Notes under the pieces: generated by a model
The model's input: only the letters and a program-made list of their open reading frames with translations
Databases searched by the model: none
What the model was told of the DNA's origin: nothing
Made by a program: the position numbers and the translations under genes
Assembly: GCA_035235625.1 (NCBI GenBank)
Contig: CP141141.1
Span: 10,599,968 to 10,663,967 of the forward strand
DNA length: 64,000 bases
Source: Saururus chinensis
Lineage: Eukaryota; Streptophyta; Magnoliopsida; Piperales; Saururaceae
Reading direction: 5' to 3'
Shown here: piece after piece, positions 11,500 through 22,846 of the stretch
Position numbering within the stretch: the first letter of the stretch is position 1
Layout: every line of letters starts with the position of its first letter

Positions 11500-11847
11500 C
11501 CAGACAGCAGAAAACTCTCCCACGGCCCCTCAGTGCCTGCCCACCGCTACCGTTCTCGTCGTCGTCTCCTTTGCCACGGTCGTCACGGCGGCAGAAGAAG
11601 AATTCCAAAGGGATCGCATTGATCCTGTGAATTCTTTGGCCACTCATTTGGATCATGCGATCCCTTGGGAATTTTCCTTCTGTCGCCCATTTTTGTTCAT
11701 TTTTTTCCCCAGAATTCCGTCTGGGGAGCTTGGAAGGAGTCATGTGGAATCAGAAGTAGGCCTTTGATTTGGACAAACTGGTTTTCTGGCGAATTGTAGT
11801 CTTTTTCACCATACAATAGGAGGAGCTCCCGGTGCCGTTCCGCAAAA
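11500..11847 (+). ncRNA. Probable first exon of pri-miR393
   Basis: This GC-rich block lies between the TATA box and a candidate splice donor (GCAAAA|GTATGTTG, intron from 11848). It is embedded in AT-rich sequence and has no convincing protein frame on the plus strand. The simplest reading is the 5' exon of a capped, possibly spliced pol II primary microRNA transcript. The start, donor and 3' end are inferred, not seen. Confidence 0.5.
11587..11688 (+). ncRNA. MIR393: miR393 precursor hairpin
   Basis: The 5' arm at 11604-11625 carries the 22-nt mature miR393, beginning TCCAAAGGGATCGCATTGAT and ending CC, matching the conserved plant miRNA as I know it. The 3' arm carries the star strand at about 11652-11673 (ATCATGCGATCCCTTGGGAA...), which leaves the expected two-base 3' overhang. 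The duplex has one mismatch and one bulged T. The loop is about 24 nt, and the stem extends outward: GGCGGCAGAAG at 11587-11597 pairs with CTTCTGTCGCC at 11677-11687. In the known pathway DCL1 excises miR393, which guides cleavage of TIR1/AFB auxin-receptor F-box mRNAs and so damps auxin signalling, including during pathogen response. Secondary siRNAs from the targets are common. No target gene is in this window. Confidence 0.95.
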
Positions 11848-14440
11848 GTATGTTGTTGTTTATATATTTGTTCTTCCCTAATTTCACATATTTTTTTTAC
11901 ATGTTTTTGATCAGGAAAAGATGGTCGTGATTAATTGTTTATAAACGGATGTGGTTACTTAGGTAGCATTTTTTTGTTTGTAATTTTTTTTAGCTTCGGA
12001 AAATATGGAATGTTTTGTTTGTCTTGCTCTTGAATTATTGTTACTTGTGCTGGTTGAATTAAGGAGCTAAACATGAGCAACATGGGCAATTGCATCTTCT
12101 TAACCTCTTTTTAGTTACAAGTAAATTTTGATTAAAACACCTCATACATGGGCATGAAGATTAAGCTGTATTCGATAAGTATTTTTTCTTACTTCTTTTT
12201 CTGCATTTATTATACATCATTTTAGCCTTTTCCCATTTTTTTCTTGAATACTACCTTTTTTTGGCAAGGAATACAACCTCATACTGCAAGAATTTGAAAT
12301 TTTGAAATTTTTGGTTCAGTTTTAAGAATTGCTGTTAGGTATATGTTGTCAGTAGCAAATTAGGGTTCTGATTAGAACTACTGCTGTCATGCTGTGCAGG
12401 CTATATTAGTTTCCTGTCTAAATAAATGACATTGTCCATTTAAGTGTACTATTTTTTTCACGGATTATTTTTCTTAAGATTTTCCCCTTTTTAATGACCA
12501 TTAAGAATCTTGTTTTCAATCTATTCAGCGGATCAGCCATTTACATTTTGCAGAAGTATTGATTCATGTCTATTTTGTTATTCAGTTTGATTAGACTTCT
12601 TTTGTTCTACTAATTCTAAGTCTTTGTTTATCAAACTGATGGTCCAGATAAGTCTTTTAACAATACTCTTATTCCGATTTGATATCTCTTTTGGTAATCT
12701 GTACTTTCGTATCCTAATCAGGTGGAGCAGACGTGTCATTGCATTTTATCTTAGCTGTTAATACAAAAACTAATGCTCATTATAGTGCTAATTTCATTCC
12801 ATTCTTCTCTTCTTTCTGAAAGAAAATATGGACAACGAGAATCTATCTTTCTTTCCCTTTTTATCGTCCATTTGTATATTAAAGCCAAAGTAGATGGAAT
12901 TTGGACAGCATATTCTATAGCTGTGATTAACCACAACCTCCATGATGTATATCTGTTTCATTATTTATAATTCCTTTTGCGTGCTACCACAAAATAAAAG
13001 AATACGGGGGAGTTCAGATGACTCGCCTGAGAGATTTTCATTTGCACTTGCTGCCATCTTGTTCAGGTATTTTCTTGTTTTTGCTGTGTGAATAATTCCA
13101 TGATCATGAAAGGACAAATTAATGTTGATAATAATCAATATCAAGATAGATGCTTGATTAGTGTTAGTATGATGGAAGAAGCTAATCTCTTGCAATATTT
13201 TAGACCTCATTTATGTGCTTGTATAGGGAAAAAATTTGGTTGAAGGAAGATGAGAAATAATTATATTAATAATGAAAACGTTGCATGTATAATAATTAAA
13301 AGAATGTTTTTCGGATATAAAGGTAAAAGAGTATATATTCTCTATGAAAGAATAAATTTGGGAGATGAAGTATAAAAATAGAAAGTATGAATTTTCATTT
13401 GAAAGCTACTTCAAGAAGTTCAACAAAGTAACAGAAAGCCCTAAGAGAAAAATAGTTGTCATATGAAGAACACTGAAGCTGAAGTTAATAAGAAATTCTA
13501 CATAAAACTTAATAAATATTCCAAATTTTTACTATGAGAACTCCCTACTTTTGGTTAATATAATTTTTATTTTCCCAAAACAATTTTCTTTGAATTTTTT
13601 CATTTTACACAATAATAATTGTCAAAAATACAAAATTCTGCAATTATAAAAGCATTGAATTTTTTACTAGGAAGTTTTGACATGCAGTAGTGAAAACTGC
13701 TGTTGTTTTCATAAAACAACGGAATGAAAGAAAAGGCCTCGATCTGCTTTAAATTTTTCCATTTTTCTAAAAAAAATATTTAGAAGAAAATTAAAAAAGA
13801 TAATCTACTACAATAAAATCACTAAAATTTTTATCAGGAAGTCTTAATGCTCACTAGTGAAAATTTCCCTTGTTTTCACAAAAGAAGAAGAAGCCCTCGC
13901 TTTTGCAGATACGATATGCTTCACACGACTTGTTGCATGAGCCTACGTTTCTTCAAAAGGCAAGAACAAACCAACCGTCCTGGCCATGCTTATCACCACA
14001 GCCACAACAGCTGAGACATGGGTCGCTACCAAGTTACATCAATGGCGGCTCTGTAGGGAACAAAGGGATGGAGGAAGGATTCCAAATACTAACTAGGACT
14101 CGTCAACCTTTATCGTTCACATGGACAAGAGGGCCCTAAACTTGGCTAGTGTATATTCTCCCTTTACCATGACTCTCCCTTTGCCTCTACACGTTCATGG
14201 CTCAACCCTGAGTTTTTTTGTATATCATTTTCAAGGGTTTATTATTGAACCATAAACCTAAGTATGATTTGTTAAGTATTGGCATCTACCAAGGACCACA
14301 TTTGCCATGTGATGCATGAGAAGTTTTTAAAATTCTAAAGCCTAAGTTGGGATTTTTTTTTTGGCTAAAAAAAATACGCCTCATCGAAGATTACATTAGG
14401 GATGTCTGAGCATTCGACCCTTGAGTCTATTCCTGTTATA
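11848..14440. other. Possible pri-miR393 intron/3' region, otherwise gene-free
   Basis: AT-rich with many T-runs. A short open stretch at about 12993-13058, in frame and ending at CAG|GTATTT, has a coding look but no family I recognise and no visible partner exons. Two related segments at about 13655-13735 and 13825-13900 (AGGAAGTTTTGACATGCAGT / AGGAAGTCTTAATGCTCACT, each followed by GTTTTCA-AAA) form a direct repeat 170 bp apart. An 89-codon frame at 13870-14139 is unsupported. Confidence 0.4.
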
Positions 14441-14442
14441 AA

Positions 14443-14635
14443 GGGCGGAGCCATGTGGATGCTTGAGGGGCAATTGCGCCCCATAACTTTAATTTTTTTT
14501 TAATTACCCCATATAGTATAATAATTATGCCCCCCTTAAAAAAATTATTTTGTTCCTCCCCATTCAGTTAGTGTGCTATATGCCCTCTATGTTCAAGTTT
14601 GCCCCTCCTCACTCGAAGTCCTGGCTCTGCCCCCG
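14443..14635. mobile_element. hAT-like MITE, copy 1 of an inverted pair
   Basis: Ends AGGGCGGAGCCA and TGGCTCTGCCCCCG make an imperfect TIR of the GGGGCGGAGCCA type found on plant hAT-derived elements. The interior (GGGGCAATTGCGCCCC, CATATGCCCTCTATGTTC) recurs in reverse complement at 15585-15740. Confidence 0.65.
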
Positions 14636-14825
14636 CCAAGTGGGATAGGCTCAAAAGCCCAACCTAAGATAGAATTGAGTTGTAAAACAAAACGAAAAAC
14701 ACAAAATGATTTGTTTCCATAAGCATCCTTTTACTATTGGCTTGTAATGAAAGTGTCACAAAACAAACATTTACTAAATTACAAATATCCTGATTGTTCT
14801 ATTAATCTACACTGATGACATAAGA

Positions 14826-15325
14826 ATCCGAACCAACCAAATGCATGTGAAACGGCAATCACCCATTTCCTTAGCACTGCTGATTGGGCTTTCCTTGTTT
14901 GTATATGAGGATTTCGTGTTTCCTTGTTTGTACAAGATCAACTAGAATCATGGCACTCATATTCACCATTTTTGTCTTCAAAGAGTGCCCTCTTACCTTT
15001 TGGTGATTTGTAACTAGTTTTATGGACAGTTTAATGGGGTCCACTATTTATTTCCATGAGTAATATTACATTGACGTTACGTTTTATACGTAAGCGGACC
15101 CTACTAATAAATGATGTTTGGTAGATGATACAAGTTCATTACGTATAATTTCACAGGTCCGTAAAGCAATTTTCCATTCCCATGTTCAATCATCTCAAGT
15201 CTTAACGACGAGAATTTTCAGTATTAGCTGAAGTGGATCCCATTCTTACCCACTTGCGGCTTACAACCCAAGTAGGCATGGACGGGGACCAGCCACAATA
15301 AAGAGCTTAGAGTACATTTGTCATC
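14826..15325 (+). repeat. Local non-coding duplication, copy 1
   Basis: Matches 16286-16690 in the same order: AACCAACCAAATGCA, CTTTCCTTGTTTG, AACTAGAATCATGGCACT, CTTTTGGTGA-TT, AGAATTTTCAG, TGAAGTGGATCC, TGGGGACC, AAAGAGCT. The copies have diverged by substitutions and indels. No protein frame is shared, so this may be a duplicated regulatory or repeat segment. Confidence 0.75.
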
Positions 15326-15584
15326 AATGCATGAGAAATCTTTCAAATAGGAAAAGCTAGCCTCCCCATCCCCATTCCCGTAGACACACCCATTAATCAC
15401 CCAACAAATGAGTTTAACAAAACTTTTCAGCTGAGTTTTAATTGGATAGAACATATAAGTTCGGTGAATTTTGTGTAAAGTCTATATGTTTTGTCCAACA
15501 AAAATTTAGTTAAAAAGTTTTATTTAACACACACATATTCAGATAGAAATTTATAAAAGTTTTAATTTTATTTTTGGGCTATTA

Positions 15585-15740
15585 GGGGGGGCAAACTTCA
15601 ACATAGAGGGCATATAGTACACTAGCTGAATAAATAAGAAAGGATAAAATATTTTTTTGAAGGGGTATAACTATTAATTAAAAAAATTAAATATTAAGAA
15701 GGGCAATTGCCCCCCAACCTTTCATGTGGCTCCGCCCCTG
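15585..15740. mobile_element. hAT-like MITE, inverted copy, truncated
   Basis: Reverse complement of the element at 14443-14635: GGGCAAACTTCAACATAGAG, GGCAATTGCCCCCC and a terminal GTGGCTCCGCCCCTG. The end opposite the TIR is missing. The two copies stand about 1.1 kb apart in inverted orientation. Confidence 0.65.
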
Positions 15741-16285
15741 TTGGCTACAAAGAACCGTAGATATTGCCGATTACACGAGGGGGACAAGGTCACTAAAGGG
15801 AACACTGGGGTCTCTGGGATCGACCACTTGGAGTATAACCCAAACTCGAGGATAGTAACCAGGTTGGATGGGCCCAAAGGCCCATGTTGGACTTTGACGT
15901 GCGAAAAAATAATGAAAGACTAAATGGTTTATTTCAGGAAGCTTCTATAGGTTTCCAATGTCCTCAGTGATTAACTAATGCAATATTAAGAAGTTAAATT
16001 AAAGTAAAACAAGAAAAGAAAAGGTTAAGATGCCCATCTGGGAGCATGGGCAGCAAACAAATTGTGATTTGGGATCTCTGTGATGCACTTAGTGCACTTG
16101 CCCCTAGATGCTCCATGCATCCGCATACTAACAAGACTCAACAAAAAATATTTATACATCGTTAATTACTAAAAACCTTTTAATAAAGGATATCTGATTT
16201 TAATGCTAACTCTACACAGTATTAATGGGGTGGGCTGATAAATGATGGGTGGTAAACTAATAAATCTATAGAGATTAGAAGTGCC

Positions 16286-16690
16286 AATAGGAACCAACCA
16301 AATGCACGTAAAACAACGATAACCCTTTGCTTTTATCTGACATTAACACTGGTGGTGGAGCTTTCCTTGTTTGCGTGTGTGTAGATGAGTACATGGTTTT
16401 CCTTGTTTGTACAATATGAACTAGAATCATGGCACTGTTATTTTTCTTTTTGGCGGTGGAAGAGTGACCTCTTATCTTTTGGTGACTTAAAACTAGTTAA
16501 AGGTGGGTTCGATCGATGGTGTCCACTCGCAAGAATGCATCCCAACCACTAGAATTTTCAGGGTGATTAACTGAAGTGGATCCGACTGCTTACCCAATTG
16601 TAAAGTGGGTCCAGGTTAAAAAGCTTGCAGACAGAATAAGTGGGGACCGCTACCAATTAGAAGCAGAACAAAGAGCTGATAGTAGTATAT
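16286..16690 (+). repeat. Local non-coding duplication, copy 2
   Basis: Second copy of the 14826-15325 segment, about 1.45 kb downstream. It is shorter because part of the middle is absent. It lacks the inverted MITE pair that brackets copy 1. Confidence 0.72.
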
Positions 16691-16982
16691 TGGCAAATTG
16701 GAATTGACTCCAGCCACTATAACCCACATAAGATATAGGATTAATAGTTCACCCACACTTTTTAAGCCAGCCCACCCCTCTTAACTATTGGACATGATAT
16801 GGCTTTAGCCCATAATAGTCTACATGGGCAAACCGGGTTTGGGTAAACCGATACATATTCATAAGGGTCCAAAGAACAGGGGGTGGACCCATGACCTCTT
16901 ACTGTCGTAGCATACTTGTTGTGGGCCTGAGTCGCACATGCACACACTTGTATATATTTATATATTAAGTAAATGTAAAGAG

Positions 16983-17178
16983 TCTCGTTGATATGAGCCC
17001 GGGCTCATATAGCCTACATGAGCCCAAACTCTATAGGCTGCCGTATTACATCCGGCAGCCTATAATATTCATGGGTTTAAATGCCCATGAGTATTATGGG
17101 CTGCCGGATATAAATCCAACGGCTCATAGAGCCTACGCTCACGTAGGCGTATATAAGCCAAGGCTCATATAAACTTTT
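16983..17178. mobile_element. Large foldback palindrome (MITE)
   Basis: Nearly 200 bp that pairs with itself along its whole length. The outer arms are GATATGAGCCCGGGCTCATA and, reversed, TATATGAGCCTTGGCTTATA. The inner arms at 17052-17107 are 24-nt near-perfect repeats (CCGGCAGCCTATAATATTCA... with ...TATTATGGGCTGCCGG) around a 7-nt loop. A second hairpin, ATAGGCTGCCG/CGGCAGCCTAT at about 17031-17062, competes with the first. It has no coding capacity. It is best read as a foldback MITE; superfamily unknown. Confidence 0.75.
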
Positions 17179-19799
17179 CCCAAATGTAAATAGTTGTGCA
17201 TTTATGCATTCACTTTGTGGGCCCAAAAGAAATGCATGACATGTGCAAGACTCATGTGGACCATTATAGGAGTCAACTCTCCCATGGGCATGGCAATAAG
17301 GGGTATATTAAGCCTCTAAGGGCTGAGTCTATACACATGAATGAGACACAACAGAAAAAAAAAGCCTATATGACGTGTTTTATTAGATTTAGGAGTTCAA
17401 GCCCAACTAAGAAATGAATTCATGATAAATAGGGCTCTATAGCCCTAAGTCCCCACTCTCTCCACTCCTCTCCCACTAGCTGACGCCCCCTCTCCATTTG
17501 CCATGCCTTGTCACACCCCTTTTCACCTGAACCTGATCTAGGGTGGTGAGACAAGGCATGACAAAGCATAAGACTAACCCAAAAATATTCTTATTCAATT
17601 ACTCAACACGTGCCCTTGTACAAAAGTAAATAATGAAAGAAAAAATAGATAAAGATTACATCTTACTTAGTTCATCACCACACTAACAATAATACATAAA
17701 GACATTAGTCACAAACCCTAAGGTTACATCATGTTTAAAGCCATCGTAGGCTATCCATAACATGAAAGTAATATGTTCTAGCATCAACATAATCCTGACG
17801 TAAGTCTAAATATGACAAAATAACTAGCCCCATTTCTCATAAGTGTATCTACTCATCCTTGAGATTATGATACAATCAATCTTAAGCACATGCATGACAC
17901 AACATACAGCCCCAAAATAAAACCATAATCAAAAGAAAGTGAACTTAGCTCAGTCAGGGTTTTAAAACGAAACATAAGTTCATAATAATACCACATGCAT
18001 TCTTCCCATAGAAATAAATTTAAACATACATCATATATTCATCATCTACACCTATGCATCATGAGTTAAATCACATTATATATTCACATTCACACCACTT
18101 GCGCATCATAGGCTCATTCATAAATCATAAATCACAAGCACATTCCATATACACATACACAACATGTGCAATCATTTATGTTTCATGGTTCATTCACATC
18201 ATGCATGAATTATGTATCAATATTTACTATGCATAATCAAGTGTATCAACACAACATTCTATCCTACATGTTTAAATGTAATCATTCTGTATACATCTTG
18301 TGTAAATATAAGTATCATTGTCTTTACACAACAAATGTCAATGAGTATCATAATTCATACACATGCATAAATAATCCAGTGAATGTCTCATAATAGAGAA
18401 AGTAATCATGCTTATTTTGATCGAAGCATAAGAAGACTTGTTCACCCTGAAAATTGTAATTGGAAGTCTGAATTCCTAGAAAGAAAAACTAGAACAATTT
18501 GGGTAAATCTCTAAAGGGAAAATTACTCCTAGTAAGCCGGTGCATGTGGACATACCAACCTAAATTCTCAAGTCAAAAAAGTCACAATGAGTATCACATT
18601 ATAGAAAATCTGCTCTTCTCACATGGGGAGAAAACTCATCCTCAAAGGGACATAAAGCCCCATACTTTCGGATGTAAAAACCGATTTGATAAACCTATGA
18701 TGCTGCTAATTAGGAAATCTATGGCACCTAATCGATTAATCGTGGTTAAACACGAGTAATCTTTGCTTGCAAGTCATTTTTATGATGCATGTAACATGAT
18801 ACATAATCAATGTTTAATAAATGTAAGCATAATAAACATATCATAATCAATCTTAAATATATGAAACTTGAACCATTTGTGACAAATAAGAATAAAAAAA
18901 GCATGGGTAAGAGACACAGTCATGGTCATATACCTAATTGAGCTAAAATATGTGAAACATAGCTCATTTGTAATTAAATTGACATGTGCAAGCATTCATA
19001 TGTTCTCATGATCATAAGCTACTTGAGTCATGAAGTAATGAAGAACAAATAACCGAAATATGGATTTAAATCAAGTAGAGCATCATACTAAGTTTAAACA
19101 TGCATCGTCATATCTTTACTTAAGCTAAAACACATATAATATGTTCCATTTGAAACTAAGGTGGCATGTATAAGTATTTCTAGCTCATCATGGTCATAAT
19201 ATTTTAAAATTATGAGAAAGAATGAAGAAACGATCAAAATTCACTAAATACACATGAACCAAAATTACTATGTAGCTATTCGAGCACCCATTCAGGCAGT
19301 TCAAACGGCAATACACAAAGTCTCATTTCTTGTATGGCCATTTGAATGGCCAAATAGCCCATTCGAACAACTAGATTGTTGGAATGGCCTTTTAGCCTAT
19401 TCGAATGGTAGGAACAGTTTACTCTAGTTCGTCTTCTACCTCTCAAAATTTAAACCAAGATTATTCCAAAATTCTATATAAATTCTTAAAACATTATATA
19501 ATCAATACTAAAGCCTAAAACATGATAGATCTAAATATTTTTCTATTCAAATATACAAAAATAATAATAAATCACATATTTTTAAATAATCACTATTACC
19601 CATAAAAATGTTTCAAAAGCTTAAATATACCCACAATCATGGCATTACAAGTAAGAAAACCACTCAAAGTGAAAACCCCTTACCTCTATTCAACTTGTGA
19701 ATCCCTTAAACGAAGTCTAACCTCAAGAAATCATTAAATTAGAAAGAGAGAGAGATGGATTCTTAGGATGAAAAGTTAGAAAATATTGAATTATACCTA
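17179..19799. other. Repeat-like spacer without genes
   Basis: A hairpin at 17503-17559 has arms ATGCCTTGTCACACCC and GGGTGGTGAGACAAGGCAT; the TGTCACACCCC start resembles the ends of some plant gypsy LTRs. Around 18500-18770, phrases such as GGGGAGAAAACTCATCC also look like LTR sequence. About 19270-19420 has repeated CCATTCGAATGG-type palindromic words. Open frames of 60-86 codons here have no recognisable domain. Confidence 0.4.
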
Positions 19800-20149
19800 C
19801 ACCATGTTCCAAGATATGTAAAGGCATGCATGAAACACATCACCATCATTTAATAAAAAGGATAAAAAAGAATTGTCCATCTATGTAATGGAAAATTCCA
19901 TAATAGGATCACCAATGGATCCATCTTGTATCTTCAATTATTTTTTAGTTGGTTTAAGAAGTCAATATGTCTTTAAAGACATTTTGAAACATGAAGATAG
20001 TAAAGATTCAAAGTATTTCCAAAAATCAAGCTATATGTGAATATCATGAATTAAAAAAGAACATGTGATATATGACAAAGCTAAAACAAAAGGTTATCTT
20101 TTATACATCATAGTCTATCAATTCATGAAGTTAGAAGAATAAAAACTTT

Positions 20150-20765
20150 GGTCCCAACCTACCCTATTTATGTACTCTAACTAACCTTAACTATAAATAG
20201 AGAAGTTTGGCAAAAACCCAAGGGAGAGGAGGGCCGTTTTGCCAAAGAAAAGCCCTAGGTTCACCTATTGGTGATTTTTATCTCCATTCTCTGGATATTA
20301 TCAAACTCTCCGATTCAAGTTGTATTTCTTTATTTGATTTTCATCCTTGAGTCAATTAACCCGTTGAGAATGTTTCTATACATTGAATTCTTTGATTTGA
20401 GAGTTTTTCATAAGGCCTAATATAAAAAATCCTTGCTTTCACAATTTTGGTGGAGTCTAATCAATGGAAAGTGATTAGTGTGATTGTGATTCTCTAGTAG
20501 AGATTTAGATATGACCACATGCTATGAATATTGAAGACCATTGTGGTGGAAACGGTGACACAAAGGGCACACAATCAAAGGGAATTTGGCTCAAAGAGAA
20601 GTGAAGTGTATCTTAAGTAAATCATGGGAATGTACTAAGGTGACTTGTGTCAAACTTTTCTACAGTGGATTTCAAAAGGCTAGACATGATCATATGCTTT
20701 TTCCCATATGAATTTTTCACATAAAAATCTTTTGCATTGTGTTTGATTATTTTTTATTTTCTACA
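20150..20765 (+). mobile_element. Possible Ty1/copia LTR promoter and 3' part
   Basis: A TATA box (CTATAAATAG, 20191-20200) is followed by a GC-richer leader with AAGCCCTAGG. Further on come GAGAGTTTTTCATAAGGCCT, TTTGGTGGAG and finally GTTTGATTATTTTTTATTTTCTACA, an order typical of the R-U5 part of plant copia LTRs. The usual primer-binding text after the LTR end is not clear, and the 5' boundary was not found. Confidence 0.35.
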
Positions 20766-21557
20766 ACTAAGATAATAGATAATTAGGTCATTTTAATCCA
20801 TCGTATGATATAATGGCAATTTGATCTTTTGGTTAATTAGGTTAATATTAAAATTTAGTTAATCTAGATAACTTTATAAGTTAACTATTGTGCTCTTGAA
20901 GTGATGCATAGGCACCACAAACTTTAACTATATAACAACAAAAAGATATTCATATGACACTGAGATATATTCCTCAAGACAAAGTTCACCAATTTAATTC
21001 TACTAATTTTGTGTGATCTCTATTGTATATTTGCATACAAAAACATATGATGAAATATTGGGAAAATAAGCATATCATTCCGTTAATTCTCCAAGAACAA
21101 AATGCGTAATTACTTGACAATAAACATCAATTCCTAAAAACACAAGTTGAACCTAATTTGCAAATAATCCATTTATGGTATAGAGTATAAAAGGAAGATT
21201 TTCAAAAATAGGTATGCAAAATGGCAAGGATCATGTGATCCAACAAAGGATCATGAATGATAAAGAAGAAAATTGCTTTCATTGATTGATCATAACATGT
21301 TGTGATATAATTTCACCTGAGAAGGAAATTAATAATAAAAATAGTTGTGCATGCGGCAAATGTTTTGCATTTTCTTTCGCCAAAGGAAAACATCATACAA
21401 TTGACATATGACTAAAAGGCCTTGTCATGTACTATACCACAACAAATGACACTCCTGTTCTCTCTTATATGCAAAACCCAATGCTCAATCAGCTAAAGTT
21501 GAGCTTAAGATTTATTAATCAATAGGAAATTTAATTAAGTTAAATATATGAACTTTG
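20766..21557. other. Gene-free spacer
   Basis: AT-rich; no intact or clearly decayed gag-pol frame follows the LTR-like segment. Nothing else recognised. Confidence 0.35.
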
Positions 21558-22846
21558 TGATTGAGAGTTTAATATTTGTCTAATCGACCTAGAGGATTAC
21601 TAGATTGCTCTTCAAACTTAAATTTTATAGAAGTAGGAATTAAGAGTTCTAGCTACTATGTACAAGAATTTTCATTAAGCAACGAAAAGTAAGTATATGT
21701 ATATTCATTATCAACCATCTAATAAAACCGAGCATGCAAATCACACTTGAACACAAAAGGATTTAACATGAAAAACCCCAACTAGGGTAAAAAATGACAA
21801 CCACACTTGGCCTAAAATAAATGCACTAGATAGTATGACACTACAACCACTAACCTTTGTTGTTTGACTCTAACCCAAAAACTATTTTTTCTTTAGATCT
21901 TCAACAAATTTATTTCATTGCCGACCTTCAAGTATTCTCCTTCAAATACTTAAAACTTTTCTTCTACTTATTTTGTATTTGTCTCCTTTTAGTCACAACA
22001 ACAAGCTCCTTTGTTCTTTAACTTTAGCCTTGATTATCTTCATCTCCTTTGAAGATTTTGTTGTAACTCCTCTTTGAATTGTGTGTGAGAATCTTGTCTT
22101 TCAGTTGTGTGTCTTTATGAAATCACCATTAAAAAAAACTTGAAGCTCAATGATGATCTCTCTAAGAAAATAATGGAAAAGGAACTATCCTCCCTTCTCT
22201 TTGATTTTCTAGGTTTCCCTCTCTTCTCTTTGATTTTCTAGGTATTCCTATATTCAATTTTGTGTTTCCCTAGCATTTAAATATAATACTAAGTTGGTTT
22301 AAGTGTTTCATTCTAATTAGGAATAAAATTTCTTTTAGAAAGGCTTAAACTAGGAATAGACATCGATTGATCATTCACTATTTAATTAGGGTACAACACT
22401 GTTAGCAATTGATCTATCAAAAGGGCAATCAATTCATAAACTCTCAGCTTAAATGTACAAAGGCCTAATTTAGGTGGTGATTGGTTGATTGGTTTCAATA
22501 TATGCAATGAACGATCAATTGAAGAGTGAAATTATAGTTTTACCCTAATCTGGTCAAAAACTTTCAAAATCACTTAATTTATTCATTATAAGATAATCTA
22601 AGTGCTTTGTGTATGTGAGTGTGTGAAAAATTAGTCTCTTTTACATCCAACACTCTTAGTCTTCAAGAGAGATTGATAAGAACACATCTGCTCCTATTTT
22701 TCAAGTCTGTCAATTCCAAATTCGACTCGACTACAACTACATCTAGTCAGATGTCTAAGACTAAAACTATACGTGAAATTTTCACATAGTTTTGCTCATC
22801 GAAATTAACCAATTACAAAACATGTGCCCCATATGTTCTTTCAACA
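21558..22846 (+). mobile_element. LTR-like sequence family, copy A
   Basis: About 1.29 kb that shares order and wording with 24799-26105 and 49620-50864: GAGAGTTTAATAT near the start, GTGAAAAACCC-type motif, CTTCAAG/CTTCTTC stretch, TTCAATTGTGTGTCTT, TTTTCTAGG, ATCGATTGATC-like words, and an end near CCCATATGTTCTTTCAACA. The final AATTAACCAATTACAAAACA and CATATGTTCT resemble ends of SIRE/Maximus-type copia LTRs. No internal coding region follows. Confidence 0.5.

Noticed and set aside
11423-11743. 106-codon minus-strand frame across the MIR393 hairpin
   Set aside because: Arg/Gly/Asp-rich composition artefact of the GC island; the plus-strand TATA box and miR393 duplex explain the region.
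12993-13058. Possible coding exon ending at a GT donor
   Set aside because: Only about 22 codons, no recognisable family, and no partner exons found before 14.4 kb; it may simply be part of the pri-miRNA.
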